Positions 16,209 through 25,513 of a DNA stretch of 64,000 bases are shown here, piece by piece. The first letter of the stretch is position 1; every line of letters starts with the position of its first letter. Made by a program: the position numbers and the translations under genes. Source of the stretch: Salinarchaeum sp. Harcht-Bsk1 (GTDB lineage: Archaea > Halobacteriota > Halobacteria > Halobacteriales > Salinarchaeaceae); NCBI RefSeq assembly GCF_000403645.1, contig NC_021313.1, positions 1,445,014 through 1,509,013 on the forward strand, read 5' to 3'. The notes below the pieces were generated by a model that did no database searches, was not told the DNA's origin, and saw only the letters and a program-made list of their open reading frames with translations.

Positions 16209-18287
16209 TCAGAACTTCGCTAGCAGGTCCTCGTAGAAGTCCTCGCCCTGCTCCTCGGCCAGCTTCTCGACGATCAGCTCCGGCGTCGACCGCGCGAGAT
16301 GGTCCTTCCGCGGCGAGCGATCGACGACCAGCTCCCCGTCCTCGAGGCCCTCCGCCTGAATCCCGTCGACGGCCACGTCGAAGGAGGCCGTCTCTGCAAT
16401 TTCCCCAGCGAGGTGAGAGACGAAGATGCCGGTCGCGCCCTGGTCGTCGAGCGCTTCGAGCACGCCGGCGACGATCTTCGCGGAGGCGCCCGGCTCCGTG
16501 ATCGATTCGAGCTCGTCGACGAGCACGAGGGCGCCCTCGCCGCCGGCGGCCAGGTCCCCGAACTCGCGGACGGTCGCCTCGAACGCGCCGGCGTCGAGCG
16601 TGCCCTGGGTCTTGGCGTGGTAGTGCAGCGCGTCGAACCGGGTGAGCGCGACCTCGTCCGCGGGAACGGGCAGCCCCATCTGCGCGAGGACGACCGTCGC
16701 CGCGACGAGGTCGAGCGTGGAGGTCTTCCCGCCGCTGTTGACGCCGGAGAGCAGCGCGACCCCGCCGACGGCGTAGTCCACCGGCTCGATGGCGTCGGGC
16801 GGCTCGTCGAGCAACGGCGAGCGGCCGCCCTCGATCGCGATCCAGCCGGGGCCGGTGCGCTCGGCGGTCGCAGCGTCCGCCTCGGGGTCGACGCCGATGC
16901 CGTCGGGCGCCGCGGCGGGCTCACCGGCCGAGTCCGCCGCGGCGGCGAGCTCCGGATCGGCAAAGCGGGGCATCGTACACTCGAAGTCGCGGGCGAACCG
17001 GGCGATCGCGAGTTCCACGTCGAGTTCCAGCGCGGCCCGCACCAGCGCCCGGGCGTCCTCCCGCATCCCCGCGAGGTCGTCGGCCAGCTCCCGTTTCCGC
17101 TTCGCAGCCCGCCGCTCCGCATCCGCCCGAAGGGACTCGCGCAGCCGAGACATCGCATCCTCATTGCGCTCGACGGGGAACGTCGGGTCGTCGGGGATGA
17201 TCCGGTGGGCGCGCTCTGCCTCGGCGGGGCCCAGTTCGAGCGCGTCGACAAGGTGTTCCCGGGCAGCCTCGACGGCCTCGGCGTGCTCGTCGGCCAGTTC
17301 GCGATCGAGGATCGAGTCGACGCCGGCGCCCTGCTCGACGAGCGAGAGGAGGTCCGCGCCCTCGACGGTCACGTCGCGCTCCCGGAGCGAGTCCCGGAGG
17401 TGATCCGTCGCGACGCTCTCGGCGGTCGACACCGTCGCGTCGAGGTCGTCGAGAGCGGTCTGGAGCCGCTGGAGTTCCTCGTCCCCGACGGGTTCGCCGT
17501 CCTCGCCGAGCCGGTCGAGGGCGTCCTCCAGTTCGTCGAGGTCCAGCGGCGCGTCGAGGGCCGCCGCGCGGTGGACGTCGATCGCAGCGGCGAGCGCCTC
17601 CCGGTTCGCCGCGAAGAAGGCGAGTGTCCGCTCGGGCACCACGTCCTGCGGTCGATCGAGCGCGTCCGGTTCGACGCGAACGTCGCCGTCGACGTCCACG
17701 CCCGCGAAGGACTCGTCGAGCGCGACGACGGTGGCGTAGCCCCGCGCGAGTTCCGCCAATCCACGGGCGTCGTCGACGACCTCGATGGCGACCTCCGGGA
17801 TCGCCTCTTGCGCCTCGGCGTAGCGCTCGGCGTCGGTCGTCGCGAGGCAGCGATCCCGGACCCGGACGTCGGAAGGGGCAGAGAGCGGCTCGACGCCCTC
17901 CAGCGCCTCCAGCACCGCTTCCTCGGGGTCGCGCTCCATCGCCGCGGTGGCGATCGAGCGGGCCTCGGCGATGCGCGAGGCTGCGGGTGAGGGGTAGAAC
18001 GTCTCGAGCCTGTGGGCGGCGTAGTCCGTGACGGTTCGCTCCTGGAGCAAGCCGAGCAGTTCGGAGTGGATCTCTCTGGCGCGACTCGTCCCGAGGAAGC
18101 CGCCGGGATCGTCGTGCTCGGCCCGGATCGCGCCGCGGGCGATCCGCGCCGCGCGGCCCGGCGTGACGTCCGGTGCCTCCGCGATGCGGGCGACGTCGCC
18201 CTCCCGCAGCGCGCGCTCGGGGTCGTCGAGCGTTTCGAGGGACTCGGCCGTCTTGGCGCCGACGCCCGGGATCGCCTCGAGGTCCAT
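16209..18287 (-). CDS. HhH-containing MutS-family ATPase (MutS2/MutS5-like)
   Basis: A 692-residue DNA-binding ATPase. Residues 1-55 form helix-hairpin-helix motifs (IPGVGAKTAESLE; APDVTPGRAARIARG). A long helical clamp/lever region follows, then the MutS ATPase with Walker A GVNSGGKTS, Walker B ALVLVDELES and the signature region SITEPGASAKI. There is no N-terminal mismatch-recognition domain (no FxE motif) and no C-terminal Smr nuclease. It is therefore not a canonical MutS1 repair protein; a role in recombination or branched DNA is inferred. Confidence 0.85.
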   Translation of the reverse strand: MDLEAIPGVGAKTAESLETLDDPERALREGDVARIAEAPDVTPGRAARIARGAIRAEHDDPGGFLGTSRAREIHSELLGLLQERTVTDYAAHRLETFYPSPAASRIAEARSIATAAMERDPEEAVLEALEGVEPLSAPSDVRVRDRCLATTDAERYAEAQEAIPEVAIEVVDDARGLAELARGYATVVALDESFAGVDVDGDVRVEPDALDRPQDVVPERTLAFFAANREALAAAIDVHRAAALDAPLDLDELEDALDRLGEDGEPVGDEELQRLQTALDDLDATVSTAESVATDHLRDSLRERDVTVEGADLLSLVEQGAGVDSILDRELADEHAEAVEAAREHLVDALELGPAEAERAHRIIPDDPTFPVERNEDAMSRLRESLRADAERRAAKRKRELADDLAGMREDARALVRAALELDVELAIARFARDFECTMPRFADPELAAAADSAGEPAAAPDGIGVDPEADAATAERTGPGWIAIEGGRSPLLDEPPDAIEPVDYAVGGVALLSGVNSGGKTSTLDLVAATVVLAQMGLPVPADEVALTRFDALHYHAKTQGTLDAGAFEATVREFGDLAAGGEGALVLVDELESITEPGASAKIVAGVLEALDDQGATGIFVSHLAGEIAETASFDVAVDGIQAEGLEDGELVVDRSPRKDHLARSTPELIVEKLAEEQGEDFYEDLLAKF

Positions 18288-18413
18288 CTACCCGGGTGGT
18301 TCACCCGATCGAAGAAAAACCTCCCGGCAGCGGGGTGAAAGTGGTTGCCAGCTACGTGCCGAATATCACCCGAATATCGTAGCGGGTCGCTTACAAGAAT
18401 TCGCTCCAGGGAA

Positions 18414-18422
18414 CGATTATCC
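18414..18422 (+). promoter_or_regulatory. TATA-like box for the Rieske protein
   Basis: CGATTATCC lies 24-32 nt before the ATG at 18446. Confidence 0.4.
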
Positions 18423-18445
18423 GTCCGAGTGCGCTACTCTGTAAC

Positions 18446-20287
18446 ATGGCAGCCGACGACTCCGCCCCCGCTCCCGAGGGCTACGTCGAGGCCACCGACC
18501 TCCAGACGCTCCAGGACGACGGCGCCGCCGTCGCGGCCGCGGACGGGACGCCGATCGCGCTCTTCTACCACGACGGCGAGGTCCACGCGGTCGACAACGC
18601 CTGTCCGCACATGGGCTTCCCGCTGATCGAGGGCAGCGTCGACGACGGCATCCTCACCTGCCACTGGCACCACGCCCGCTTCGAACTCTCCTGTGGCGAC
18701 ACGTTCGACCCCTGGGCCGACGACGTGGCGAGCTACCCCACCAGGATCGAGGACGGCCGCGTCTACGTCCGCCCCGAGCCAGCCACCGATCGACCGCCGG
18801 AAGAACGCTGGCGCGACCGCCTCGACACCGGCCTCGAGGAGAACCTCCGGCTCGTGATCGCGAAGTCTGTCATCGGGCTCGATGCCGCCGGCGTCCCCGA
18901 CGAGGAGCCACTCGAGCGCGGGCTCGAATTCGGTGCGACCTACCGCGAATCGGGCTGGAGCTCCGGGCTCACCATCCTCGCCGCGATGGGGAACGTCCTC
19001 CCCACGCTCACCGGGCACGATCACCGTCGCGCGCTCTACACCGGACTCCGCCACGTCGCGAGCGACTGTTCGGGCGAACCGCCGAACTTCTCCCAGCCCG
19101 CGTTCGACGCCGACGTCGAGCCCGACCGGCTCGTCCGGTGGTTCCGGGACGCCGTGGAAGTCCGCGACCGCGACGGCGTCGAGCGCTGCCTCCGGACCGC
19201 CGTCGAGCAAAGCTCGACGGGCCCTCACTCGCAGGCTCCTGAGGACGCCGTCGAGAGCGAGGAGCACGGGCGCGAGACGATCGAGCGGATGCTGTTCGGC
19301 GCCGCCACCGACCATCTGTACCTCGATTCGGGCCACAGCCTCGACATGATCAACAAGGCGATCGAGGCGCTCGATCGGACGCAGTGGGCCAACGCCGAAC
19401 CCATTCTCGCGAGTCTCGTTCCCCGGCTGACCGAGGCGACTCGCATGGAGGAGCGCTCCCAGTGGCGCCAGCCCGTCGACGTCGCGGGCATGTGCTTCGA
19501 CGCGTTCGACGAACTGGAGGAAGCAGCGGCCCAGGGTGCTAACCTCCGGGCCGAGCGGCGGAACGCCGCCGACGAATCGAACGGCTGGCGGTGGACGCCG
19601 GACGACCAGTTCCGCGAGACGCTGCTGTCGGACGACCCCCAGGCAATCGTCGACGCACTGCTCGCCGGCGTCCGGGACGGCGCAGCGCCGAGCGACCTCG
19701 CGGCGCCGGTCGTCGACGCCGCCGCGACCCGCGTCGCGCAGTTCGGCACCTCCAACGAGTTCAACGATTGGAACACCGTCCACCACACGTTCACCTACGC
19801 CAACGCCGTCCGGGAGGCAGCGCTACGGACTGAAGCCGACGCACTGTACCGCGGCGTCTTCGACACGGCGATCTCCGTCTACCTGGATCGGTTCCTCAAC
19901 AGCCCGCCCGCAACGATCCCCGAACCGGACGGCGATGGAGACCCCGAATCACTCCGCGAAGACCTGCTCGACGCGATGGATCGCGAGGGCGCTGTGAACG
20001 AGGCCGGACGGGCCGCGGTCGAGTGGCTCGCCGTCGCCGACGGGCCCGAGGCGGTCTGGACCACGCTCGGCGAGACGCTGCTCCGGGAAGACGCCGGGTT
20101 CCACACGCTCCAGAACTACGAGGCCGGCTGGCGGCAGTTCCACAGAGCCGCGAGCGGTAGCGAGCGGCGCAGAGCACTGGTAGCCGTCGCCCGCTACCAG
20201 GCGGCCCACTTCCCGACGCGACGCGAGGCCGAGCAGACGTTCTCGATCGCGACGCGGCTGCATCGAGGGGAGAAGCTGCACGAGTAA
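18446..20287 (+). CDS. Rieske [2Fe-2S] domain fused to a large helical domain
   Basis: A 613-residue protein. The first 110 residues are a Rieske ferredoxin domain with C53-x-H55 (CPHMGFPL) and C72-x2-H75 (CHWHHARFEL), giving a complete 2Fe-2S site. The remaining 500 residues are mostly helical, with His-bearing segments (LTGHDHRRALYTGLRHVA; YLDSGHSLDMINKAIEALD; WNTVHHTFTYANAVREA). They do not look like the usual ring-hydroxylating oxygenase domain. There is no signal peptide or membrane segment. It is probably a redox enzyme or sensor in the cytoplasm with an unidentified active domain. Confidence 0.75.
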   Translation: MAADDSAPAPEGYVEATDLQTLQDDGAAVAAADGTPIALFYHDGEVHAVDNACPHMGFPLIEGSVDDGILTCHWHHARFELSCGDTFDPWADDVASYPTRIEDGRVYVRPEPATDRPPEERWRDRLDTGLEENLRLVIAKSVIGLDAAGVPDEEPLERGLEFGATYRESGWSSGLTILAAMGNVLPTLTGHDHRRALYTGLRHVASDCSGEPPNFSQPAFDADVEPDRLVRWFRDAVEVRDRDGVERCLRTAVEQSSTGPHSQAPEDAVESEEHGRETIERMLFGAATDHLYLDSGHSLDMINKAIEALDRTQWANAEPILASLVPRLTEATRMEERSQWRQPVDVAGMCFDAFDELEEAAAQGANLRAERRNAADESNGWRWTPDDQFRETLLSDDPQAIVDALLAGVRDGAAPSDLAAPVVDAAATRVAQFGTSNEFNDWNTVHHTFTYANAVREAALRTEADALYRGVFDTAISVYLDRFLNSPPATIPEPDGDGDPESLREDLLDAMDREGAVNEAGRAAVEWLAVADGPEAVWTTLGETLLREDAGFHTLQNYEAGWRQFHRAASGSERRRALVAVARYQAAHFPTRREAEQTFSIATRLHRGEKLHE

Positions 20288-20342
20288 CGGACGTAGTGGG
20301 CCTGGACAGCCGGAGACGTAGTTCGGCGACAAAATCACTCCG

Positions 20343-20528
20343 GGTGGGACTGGAAGGGGCCGACCGCTCGCGTGCTCCCACGAAGCAAGCACTGCAGCGA
20401 AGGAGCGCTAGCGACTGAGCGAAAGCGCGTGGATTGAGAGAGCGAGCTCTCTCGTCATCTCGAAAGACGCGTCGCGTCTTTCGGCGACAGCGAGTGAGAG
20501 TGCGCGAGCGGGAGGGGGCTTCCGGGCG
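20343..20528. repeat. Structured intergenic element, copy C (single hairpin)
   Basis: One hairpin only. GGAAGGGGCCGACCGCTCGC starts at 20352 and pairs with CGAGCGGGAGGGGGCTTCC ending at 20523. The base GGAAG/CTTCC and the tip CCGCTCGCG/CGCGAGCGG are perfect. Inside are smaller perfect hairpins, GAGAGAGCGAGCTCTCTC (about 20435-20452) and CGAAAGACGC/GCGTCTTTCG (20461-20482). It lies between two convergent stop codons. Confidence 0.75.
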
Positions 20529-20558
20529 GTTTGTGGTTGCTGAAGACCGTCGCGAGAC

Positions 20559-21002
20559 CTAGTCAGACGCCTCCTCCGCGGCCTCCAGCGTCTGCGAGAA
20601 CTCCTCGATCGGGTGGACCGAGTAGTCCACCGACAGCGTGTCGTGGGTCGCGCGAATCTTCCCGACGAAGGTCGAGATCTCCGGCAGGGTACCCTCCAGG
20701 ACGAACAGTTCCATGCAGTAGCGCTCCGCGACGTGGCTGTGGAAGTTGGAGGCGACGAGGTGCTCGTGCTCGTGGCGGAGTTCGGTCATGCGCTGCTCGA
20801 CGTTGGTGGTCTCGTAGTCGAAGACGACGGTGACGACGCCCATCAGCTCCTTGTCCTCGAGGCTCGCGTCCTCGAACTCGCCGAGCAGATTTCGGCTGGC
20901 CTCCCGGACGACCTCGCTGCGGCCGGTGTAGCCGTGTTCCTCGGAGAACTCGTCGAGGCGATCGAGCAATTCGTCGGGCATCGAGACGGAGACGACTGCC
21001 AT
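20559..21002 (-). CDS. nikR: Nickel-responsive regulator NikR
   Basis: Ribbon-helix-helix repressor of 147 residues. The DNA-binding strand [19 protein letters not shown] comes first, then the ACT-like metal domain. The four high-affinity nickel ligands of E. coli NikR (H76, H87, H89, C95) are here as H77, H88, H90 and C96 (RHEHEH, FHSH, ERYC). It should bind operators when nickel-loaded. No nickel transporter is in the window, so targets are elsewhere. ATG 21002 starts at the conserved beta strand. Confidence 0.92.
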   Translation of the reverse strand: MAVVSVSMPDELLDRLDEFSEEHGYTGRSEVVREASRNLLGEFEDASLEDKELMGVVTVVFDYETTNVEQRMTELRHEHEHLVASNFHSHVAERYCMELFVLEGTLPEISTFVGKIRATHDTLSVDYSVHPIEEFSQTLEAAEEASD

Positions 21003-21153
21003 GTGTTACTGGAGAGTGTGACGATTACCTAAGGCTTGCTAATATAGCGAGAGATAGAGGACTCGATTAACAAATTCGCCAGTCATCCATCTGTGGAAAT
21101 CGACCGGTCACGGAAGGTACGACGCTGGCAGACGAATTAGATGAGGTCCGGGG

Positions 21154-21423
21154 TCAGTAGAACCACACGTAGTCGCCCCCCTCATCGTGCTTTTCTAGAA
21201 ATCGTTTCCCTGCCTGGACGCTTCGTAGCGTGATGGTGCCTCGGCCCTTCTCACGCACGAGTCCGATCGCAACGAGATCGTCGATCGCTTCGTCCAACTG
21301 GTCACCATCGTAGCCTCCACACCAGCCTTTTAGCGTCTGACGCTGCACATGACGAGTCTTCGCGACGGGCTCACGGACCATCGTAGAGACCACCTGCAGA
21401 TGAGTATCGTTCCAAGATTCCAT
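21154..21423 (-). CDS. Small winged-helix DNA-binding protein
   Basis: An 89-residue protein (MESWNDTHLQVVSTMVREP...). Helices and a wing fit a winged-helix fold, with a recognition region QLDEAIDDLVAIGLVREKG followed by a beta wing (GTITLRSVQAGKRFLE). Codon use is less GC-biased than in neighbours, and the surrounding 21003-21660 is AT-richer, hinting at acquired DNA. It is divergent from the regulator at 21643. Its target is unknown. Confidence 0.65.
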   Translation of the reverse strand: MESWNDTHLQVVSTMVREPVAKTRHVQRQTLKGWCGGYDGDQLDEAIDDLVAIGLVREKGRGTITLRSVQAGKRFLEKHDEGGDYVWFY

Positions 21424-21548
21424 ACGTAGTCCTCATCTGTAAATGCTGGTTCGACTGACAAAAGTGTTTCGATGCAGCACAAGTCCGTTCTAATACAGTG
21501 TTCTATACCTCCATCATAGATGCGATTCCGCACAAACCGTTAACACTA

Positions 21549-21567
21549 TGTACTGAAGGACAGTACA
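21549..21567. promoter_or_regulatory. Palindromic operator candidate
   Basis: TGTACTG-aagga-CAGTACA is a perfect 7-bp inverted repeat in the AT-richer gap between two divergent winged-helix genes, about 75-95 nt before the start of the plus-strand regulator. It is a plausible binding site for one of them. Confidence 0.4.
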
Positions 21568-21642
21568 CTACTGTAAGAACAGAGGCGCATCAGCAATGCT
21601 GGTGTGTCGTGTTCGGGCAAGATACCGTGCCCAGTGATAGCT

Positions 21643-22026
21643 ATGTCCGGAATGGAAAACGAAGAAAGCCAGCATTACACGGATAACGCAGCCCTCACCC
21701 GCCTATTCGGCGACAGTCCCCGGACGAAGATCCTCGCCGTATTGCTCCAGCAGGGCCGTGACACGAACGTCAGCACGATTGCGGACGTCGGGGGCATGAG
21801 CCGGAGCTCCGTCTATCGCCATCTGGACGATCTGATCGAGCTCGGCGTCGTCGAGAAGACGCGGGAGATCGGCGGAAGCCCACTGTATCAGATCGACAAG
21901 GAGAACCGAGTTTCCAAAGAACTCGCCGAGCTAGAGTGGGCACTCGTCGACGAGATCGCCGAGGAGACGGACGAGGGCGTGGACGACGACTTCGAGATCC
22001 CGGAGTCGCCCCCGGATTCCAACTAG
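21643..22026 (+). CDS. Winged helix-turn-helix transcriptional regulator
   Basis: A 127-residue regulator starting MSGMENEESQHYTDNAA; ATG 21652 is an alternative. The HTH is clear: FGDSPRTKILAVLLQQGRD, then STIADVGGMSRSSVYRHLDD as recognition region and a wing GVVEKTREIGGSPLYQID. It resembles haloarchaeal ArsR/TrmB-like single-domain regulators. A DE-rich tail ends the protein. Its gene lies divergent to another small wHTH gene with a palindrome between them. Confidence 0.8.
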   Translation: MSGMENEESQHYTDNAALTRLFGDSPRTKILAVLLQQGRDTNVSTIADVGGMSRSSVYRHLDDLIELGVVEKTREIGGSPLYQIDKENRVSKELAELEWALVDEIAEETDEGVDDDFEIPESPPDSN

Positions 22027-22087
22027 GGTCCGTCTCTGTTTCGGGGACTTTTGAAGCGTATGGAGGAGAATTCTAGAACAGGTTACG

Positions 22088-23569
22088 CTACTCCTCGCCG
22101 TCCAGATCCTGCCAGCACAGCCGAGGGTTCCGCGCCGCACTCGTCTGGTCGATCCGCTTCGCGGCGGTCCGCTCGGGCGCGTTCGCCAGGGTCTCGTCGT
22201 CCTCGGCCTGGACGGCGTCGAAGGCCGCGGCGAGCTGGTCGAGCGAGTCTCGCGACTCGACCTCCGTCGGCTCGGTCATCAGCGCCTCCGGCACGATCTC
22301 GGGCCACTTCGTCGTCGGTGGGTGGACGCCGTGGTCGAGCATGCGCTTGGCCACCTCCGCGGCGTCGCGGTCGCCGGCGGAGGCCACGAACTCGTGGTGG
22401 AACGGGCCGTACGGCACGTCGTAGTGCAGTTGGCTCGCGAGGTAGTTCGCGTTGAGTACGGCCTTCGCGCTGGCGTCGCTCAGGCCCTCGTCGCCGAGCC
22501 GCGCGATGTACGCGGCTGCTTTCAGGAGCACCAGCCAGTTGCCGTCGAAGCCGTGGACCTTGCCGATGGAGTGCTCGGGCGTGTAGCGCTCGAACGTCGG
22601 GATCGTGGCGCCGGCGCGCTCGCTGTCTTCGCCGGCACGCTCGCTGTCTTCGCCGGCGCCGGTGGTCTTCCGGACGTGCGGATCGGGCAGGAACTCGGCG
22701 AGGCGCTCCGCGACGCCGACCGGGCCCGCGCCCGGGCCACCGCCGCCGTGGGGCGTCGCGAACGTCTTGTGGACGTTGTAGTGCATCACGTCGAAGCCCA
22801 TGTCGCCGGGGCGAGCGCGGCCCAACAGTGCGTTGAGGTTCGCGCCGTCGTAGTAGAGCAGCCCGCCAACGTCGTGGACGAGATCGGCGATCTCCTCGAT
22901 GTCGCGCTCGAAGAGCCCGAGCGTGTTCGGGTTCGTGAGCATGAGGGCGGCGGTGTCCTCCGAGAGCGCCCCTTCCAGCGCGTCGACGTCGACGCGGCCG
23001 TCCTCGCCGCTGGGCAACTCGACGACCTCGTAGCCGCCCATCGCCGCCGAGGCGAAGTTCGTGCCGTGAGCAGTGTCGGGGACGATGACCTCCGAGCGGT
23101 CGTCGCCGTTGGCCTCGTGGTAGGCCTTCGCGATCAGGATGCCAGCGAACTCGCCGGCGGCCCCTGCGGGCGGCTGGAGCGTGACGGCGTCCATGCCGCC
23201 GATGGCTGCGAGGTCCTCCTGGAGGCGGTGCATGACCGCGAGGATCCCCTGTGCGGCCTCGTCGGAGCGGTCCGGATGGACCAGCGCGTTCGGATCGGCA
23301 GCGAGGTCCTCGACGTACCACGGGTTGTACTTCATCGTGCAGGAGCCCAGCGGGTACGGGCCGTGCTCGACGCCGTAGGTCATCTCCGAGAGCCGGGTGT
23401 AGTGCCGTGCGAGCTGGGGTTCCGCGGGATCCGGGAGCGTGAGTTCGTTCCGGGTAAGGTCGTCCGGCAGGTCGACGTCGACCTCCACCGTCCGATCGTC
23501 GGATTCCGAGAGCAGGGGCTCGTACACCGGCGCGTCGTCTCGCGACCATCTGGCCTGATCGAACTTCAT
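22088..23569 (-). CDS. gcvPB: Glycine dehydrogenase (decarboxylating) subunit 2
   Basis: PLP-bearing half of the split P-protein of the glycine cleavage system; it decarboxylates glycine and passes the aminomethyl group to lipoyl H-protein. The 493-residue protein has GSCTMKYNP near 76 and the PLP lysine in HYNVHKTFATPHGGGGPG. A 7-residue duplication (AGEDSER twice, coded by 22610-22651) expands a surface linker after KTTG. It is downstream of gcvPA in the same direction, but 406 bp apart, separated by repeat element G. gcvH and gcvT are not in the window. Confidence 0.95.
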   Translation of the reverse strand: MKFDQARWSRDDAPVYEPLLSESDDRTVEVDVDLPDDLTRNELTLPDPAEPQLARHYTRLSEMTYGVEHGPYPLGSCTMKYNPWYVEDLAADPNALVHPDRSDEAAQGILAVMHRLQEDLAAIGGMDAVTLQPPAGAAGEFAGILIAKAYHEANGDDRSEVIVPDTAHGTNFASAAMGGYEVVELPSGEDGRVDVDALEGALSEDTAALMLTNPNTLGLFERDIEEIADLVHDVGGLLYYDGANLNALLGRARPGDMGFDVMHYNVHKTFATPHGGGGPGAGPVGVAERLAEFLPDPHVRKTTGAGEDSERAGEDSERAGATIPTFERYTPEHSIGKVHGFDGNWLVLLKAAAYIARLGDEGLSDASAKAVLNANYLASQLHYDVPYGPFHHEFVASAGDRDAAEVAKRMLDHGVHPPTTKWPEIVPEALMTEPTEVESRDSLDQLAAAFDAVQAEDDETLANAPERTAAKRIDQTSAARNPRLCWQDLDGEE

Positions 23570-23625
23570 TGGAAATCACCTCGAAACGGCGCAGCAGTTG
23601 GAGAGACTGCGACCGCAGCCGTCTC

Positions 23626-23936
23626 CCAAAGCCCTCGGCCGTTCGAACGCCCTCGCTCGCTGCGCTCCTCGGCCTCCGGCCTGCGGTGCTTTCGTCGCGA
23701 GGCCGCGTCGAACGGCCTCGCCCTTTGGAAGTCCGCCAGGCGGTGGTTGCTGTGGAAGCTGGGACTTCCCGGGCCTCGAAGCTCGCTGGGGCCAGGTGGG
23801 CAAAGGCCAATTCGACCAGCCACCCCGCCCTGGCGGAATGAAAGGGCGAGGCGGGCTCGCGCGCGGTCAGCCGGCCCTATCCGAGCGAAGCGAGGATATC
23901 CGGCTGAGCGCGCGCGAGAGCGCCGAGGGCTTTCGA
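23626..23936. repeat. Structured intergenic element, divergent copy G, inside the gcvP gene pair
   Basis: Left hairpin: CCAAAGCCCTCGGCCGTTCG from 23626 pairs with CGAACGGCCTCGCCCTTTGG ending 23728. Here the base is CCAAAG/CTTTGG, a third variant of the CGAAAG and GGAAG bases elsewhere. It is followed by GAAGTCCGCC, as after the left hairpins of D and F. Right hairpin: GAAAGGGCGAGGCGGGCTCG from 23840 pairs with the stretch 23900-23935 ending GAGGGCTTTCG, joined through CTATCCGAGCGAAGCGAGGATA. It occupies nearly all the 23570-23975 gap. Confidence 0.72.
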
Positions 23937-23975
23937 GGCGTTTGCGGCTGCGGTCGCGGTTATCGCAGTCCCAGT

Positions 23976-25307
23976 TCATCGAACCACCTCCATGGCCTCG
24001 ACGAGGTCACCGACGTGCTCCCGATTCGTGTCCGTCACGCAGAGTTGCAACCGGTCCTCATCCAGCACGTGGACGGCGAAGCCTTCCTCGCGGAGACCAG
24101 CACCGATCGTCGCCGCGGAGGCATCGGTCTCGACGACGAACTCGCGGAAGTGCGCCTTGTCGTGGACCGGGGCCGCGTACCCCGGAAGATCGTCGATCGT
24201 CGCGGCGAGGGATGCCGGCTCCTCGATGCACGTCTGGGCTAGCTCGACGAGCCCCTCGGGTCCGAGCGAGACGGCGTGCATCGCCGAGCGCAGCGCGACC
24301 CACGCCTGGTTCGTACAGACGTTCGAGGTCGCGCGCTCCTTGCGGATGTGTTGCTCCCGAGTCTGGAGCGTGAGCGTGTACGCCCGGTTGCCGTCGGCGT
24401 CCTCGCTCGCCCCGACGAGTCGCCCGGGAACCTGCCGGAGGAACTCGTCCCGTGTGGCGAAGAGGCCGAGGCCAGTCCCGAAGCTCGCGGGCAGGCCGAG
24501 CACGCTCGCGTCGCCGACGACGACGTCGGCGCCGAGGACGGCCGGCCGTTCGAGCACCGAGAGCGCGATCGGATCCGAGCCGAGCGTGAACAGCGCGTCG
24601 TGCTCGTCGGCGAGGTCACCGATCGCCGCGAGGTGTGGATCGAGCGTCCCGCGGACCGTCGGCGACTCGGCGTAGACCATCGCGACGTCCGCATCGACCC
24701 GCCCGCGGAGGGCTTCGACGTCCGCAACGCCGTCGTCGTGGGGATAGGCCTCGACGCGGAGGTCGGTCCCGCCGACGTAGTTCTCGAGGACCGACCGCCG
24801 TTCCTCGCGGAGCAGTTCCGGAACGAGCACCACGTCGCCGCTGGTCGCCCGGACGCGTTTCGCGAGCAGGGCGGCCTCGCCGAGCGCGGTCGCGGCGTCG
24901 TACAGCGAGCAGTTCGCGACGTCGAGCCCGGTGAGTTCGACGACGATCGACTGGTACTCGAAGAGCGCCTGCAGGAAGCCCTGCGCGACCTCGGGCTGGT
25001 ACTGCGTGTAGCTCGTGAGGAACTCCGAGCGGTCGGCGAGGTGCTCGACCGCCGAGGGAACGTAGTGGTCGTAGTGGCCGCGGCCGAGGAACTCGATCTG
25101 CTCGTCGGTGTCGTCGAGCTGTTCGGTGAACTCGGCGCGGACGGTCTGCTCGTCGCGCGATTCGATCCCGAACTCGCCGTCGAAGCGGACCGAGTCGGGG
25201 ACGTCGAAGAGGTCCTCGACGGTCTCGGCGCCGACGGCGTCGAGCATCGCTGCCGTCTCTTCGGGCGTATGTGGGGCGAAAGGAGTGCCGGTGTCGTGGC
25301 CGGTCAT
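23976..25307 (-). CDS. gcvPA: Glycine dehydrogenase (decarboxylating) subunit 1
   Basis: PLP-free half of the split P-protein, forming the heteromer with GcvPB. The 443-residue protein starts [22 protein letters not shown] and contains the family segments [38 protein letters not shown] and [15 protein letters not shown]. The active-site lysine belongs to the other subunit, as expected. It is the first gene of the pair; its promoter should lie in 25308-25510. Confidence 0.95.
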   Translation of the reverse strand: MTGHDTGTPFAPHTPEETAAMLDAVGAETVEDLFDVPDSVRFDGEFGIESRDEQTVRAEFTEQLDDTDEQIEFLGRGHYDHYVPSAVEHLADRSEFLTSYTQYQPEVAQGFLQALFEYQSIVVELTGLDVANCSLYDAATALGEAALLAKRVRATSGDVVLVPELLREERRSVLENYVGGTDLRVEAYPHDDGVADVEALRGRVDADVAMVYAESPTVRGTLDPHLAAIGDLADEHDALFTLGSDPIALSVLERPAVLGADVVVGDASVLGLPASFGTGLGLFATRDEFLRQVPGRLVGASEDADGNRAYTLTLQTREQHIRKERATSNVCTNQAWVALRSAMHAVSLGPEGLVELAQTCIEEPASLAATIDDLPGYAAPVHDKAHFREFVVETDASAATIGAGLREEGFAVHVLDEDRLQLCVTDTNREHVGDLVEAMEVVR

Positions 25308-25513
25308 GAATAACCTCGTGGGATACGACAGGATTCTGTCCGGGGCCTACTGAAGTCACGGGTTTCGGACGGTCGGACTGCCGTGTACGCAGGAGCACGT
25401 AATCGAGGGCTACGCCCCAGGATCGTACGCTGGGGATCGGCCCGGCACTGGGACCGTGGAACCGATACCGGACGCTCGGAAGATTTTCGTCCCAGAACCG
25501 ACGATCTCCAGTC

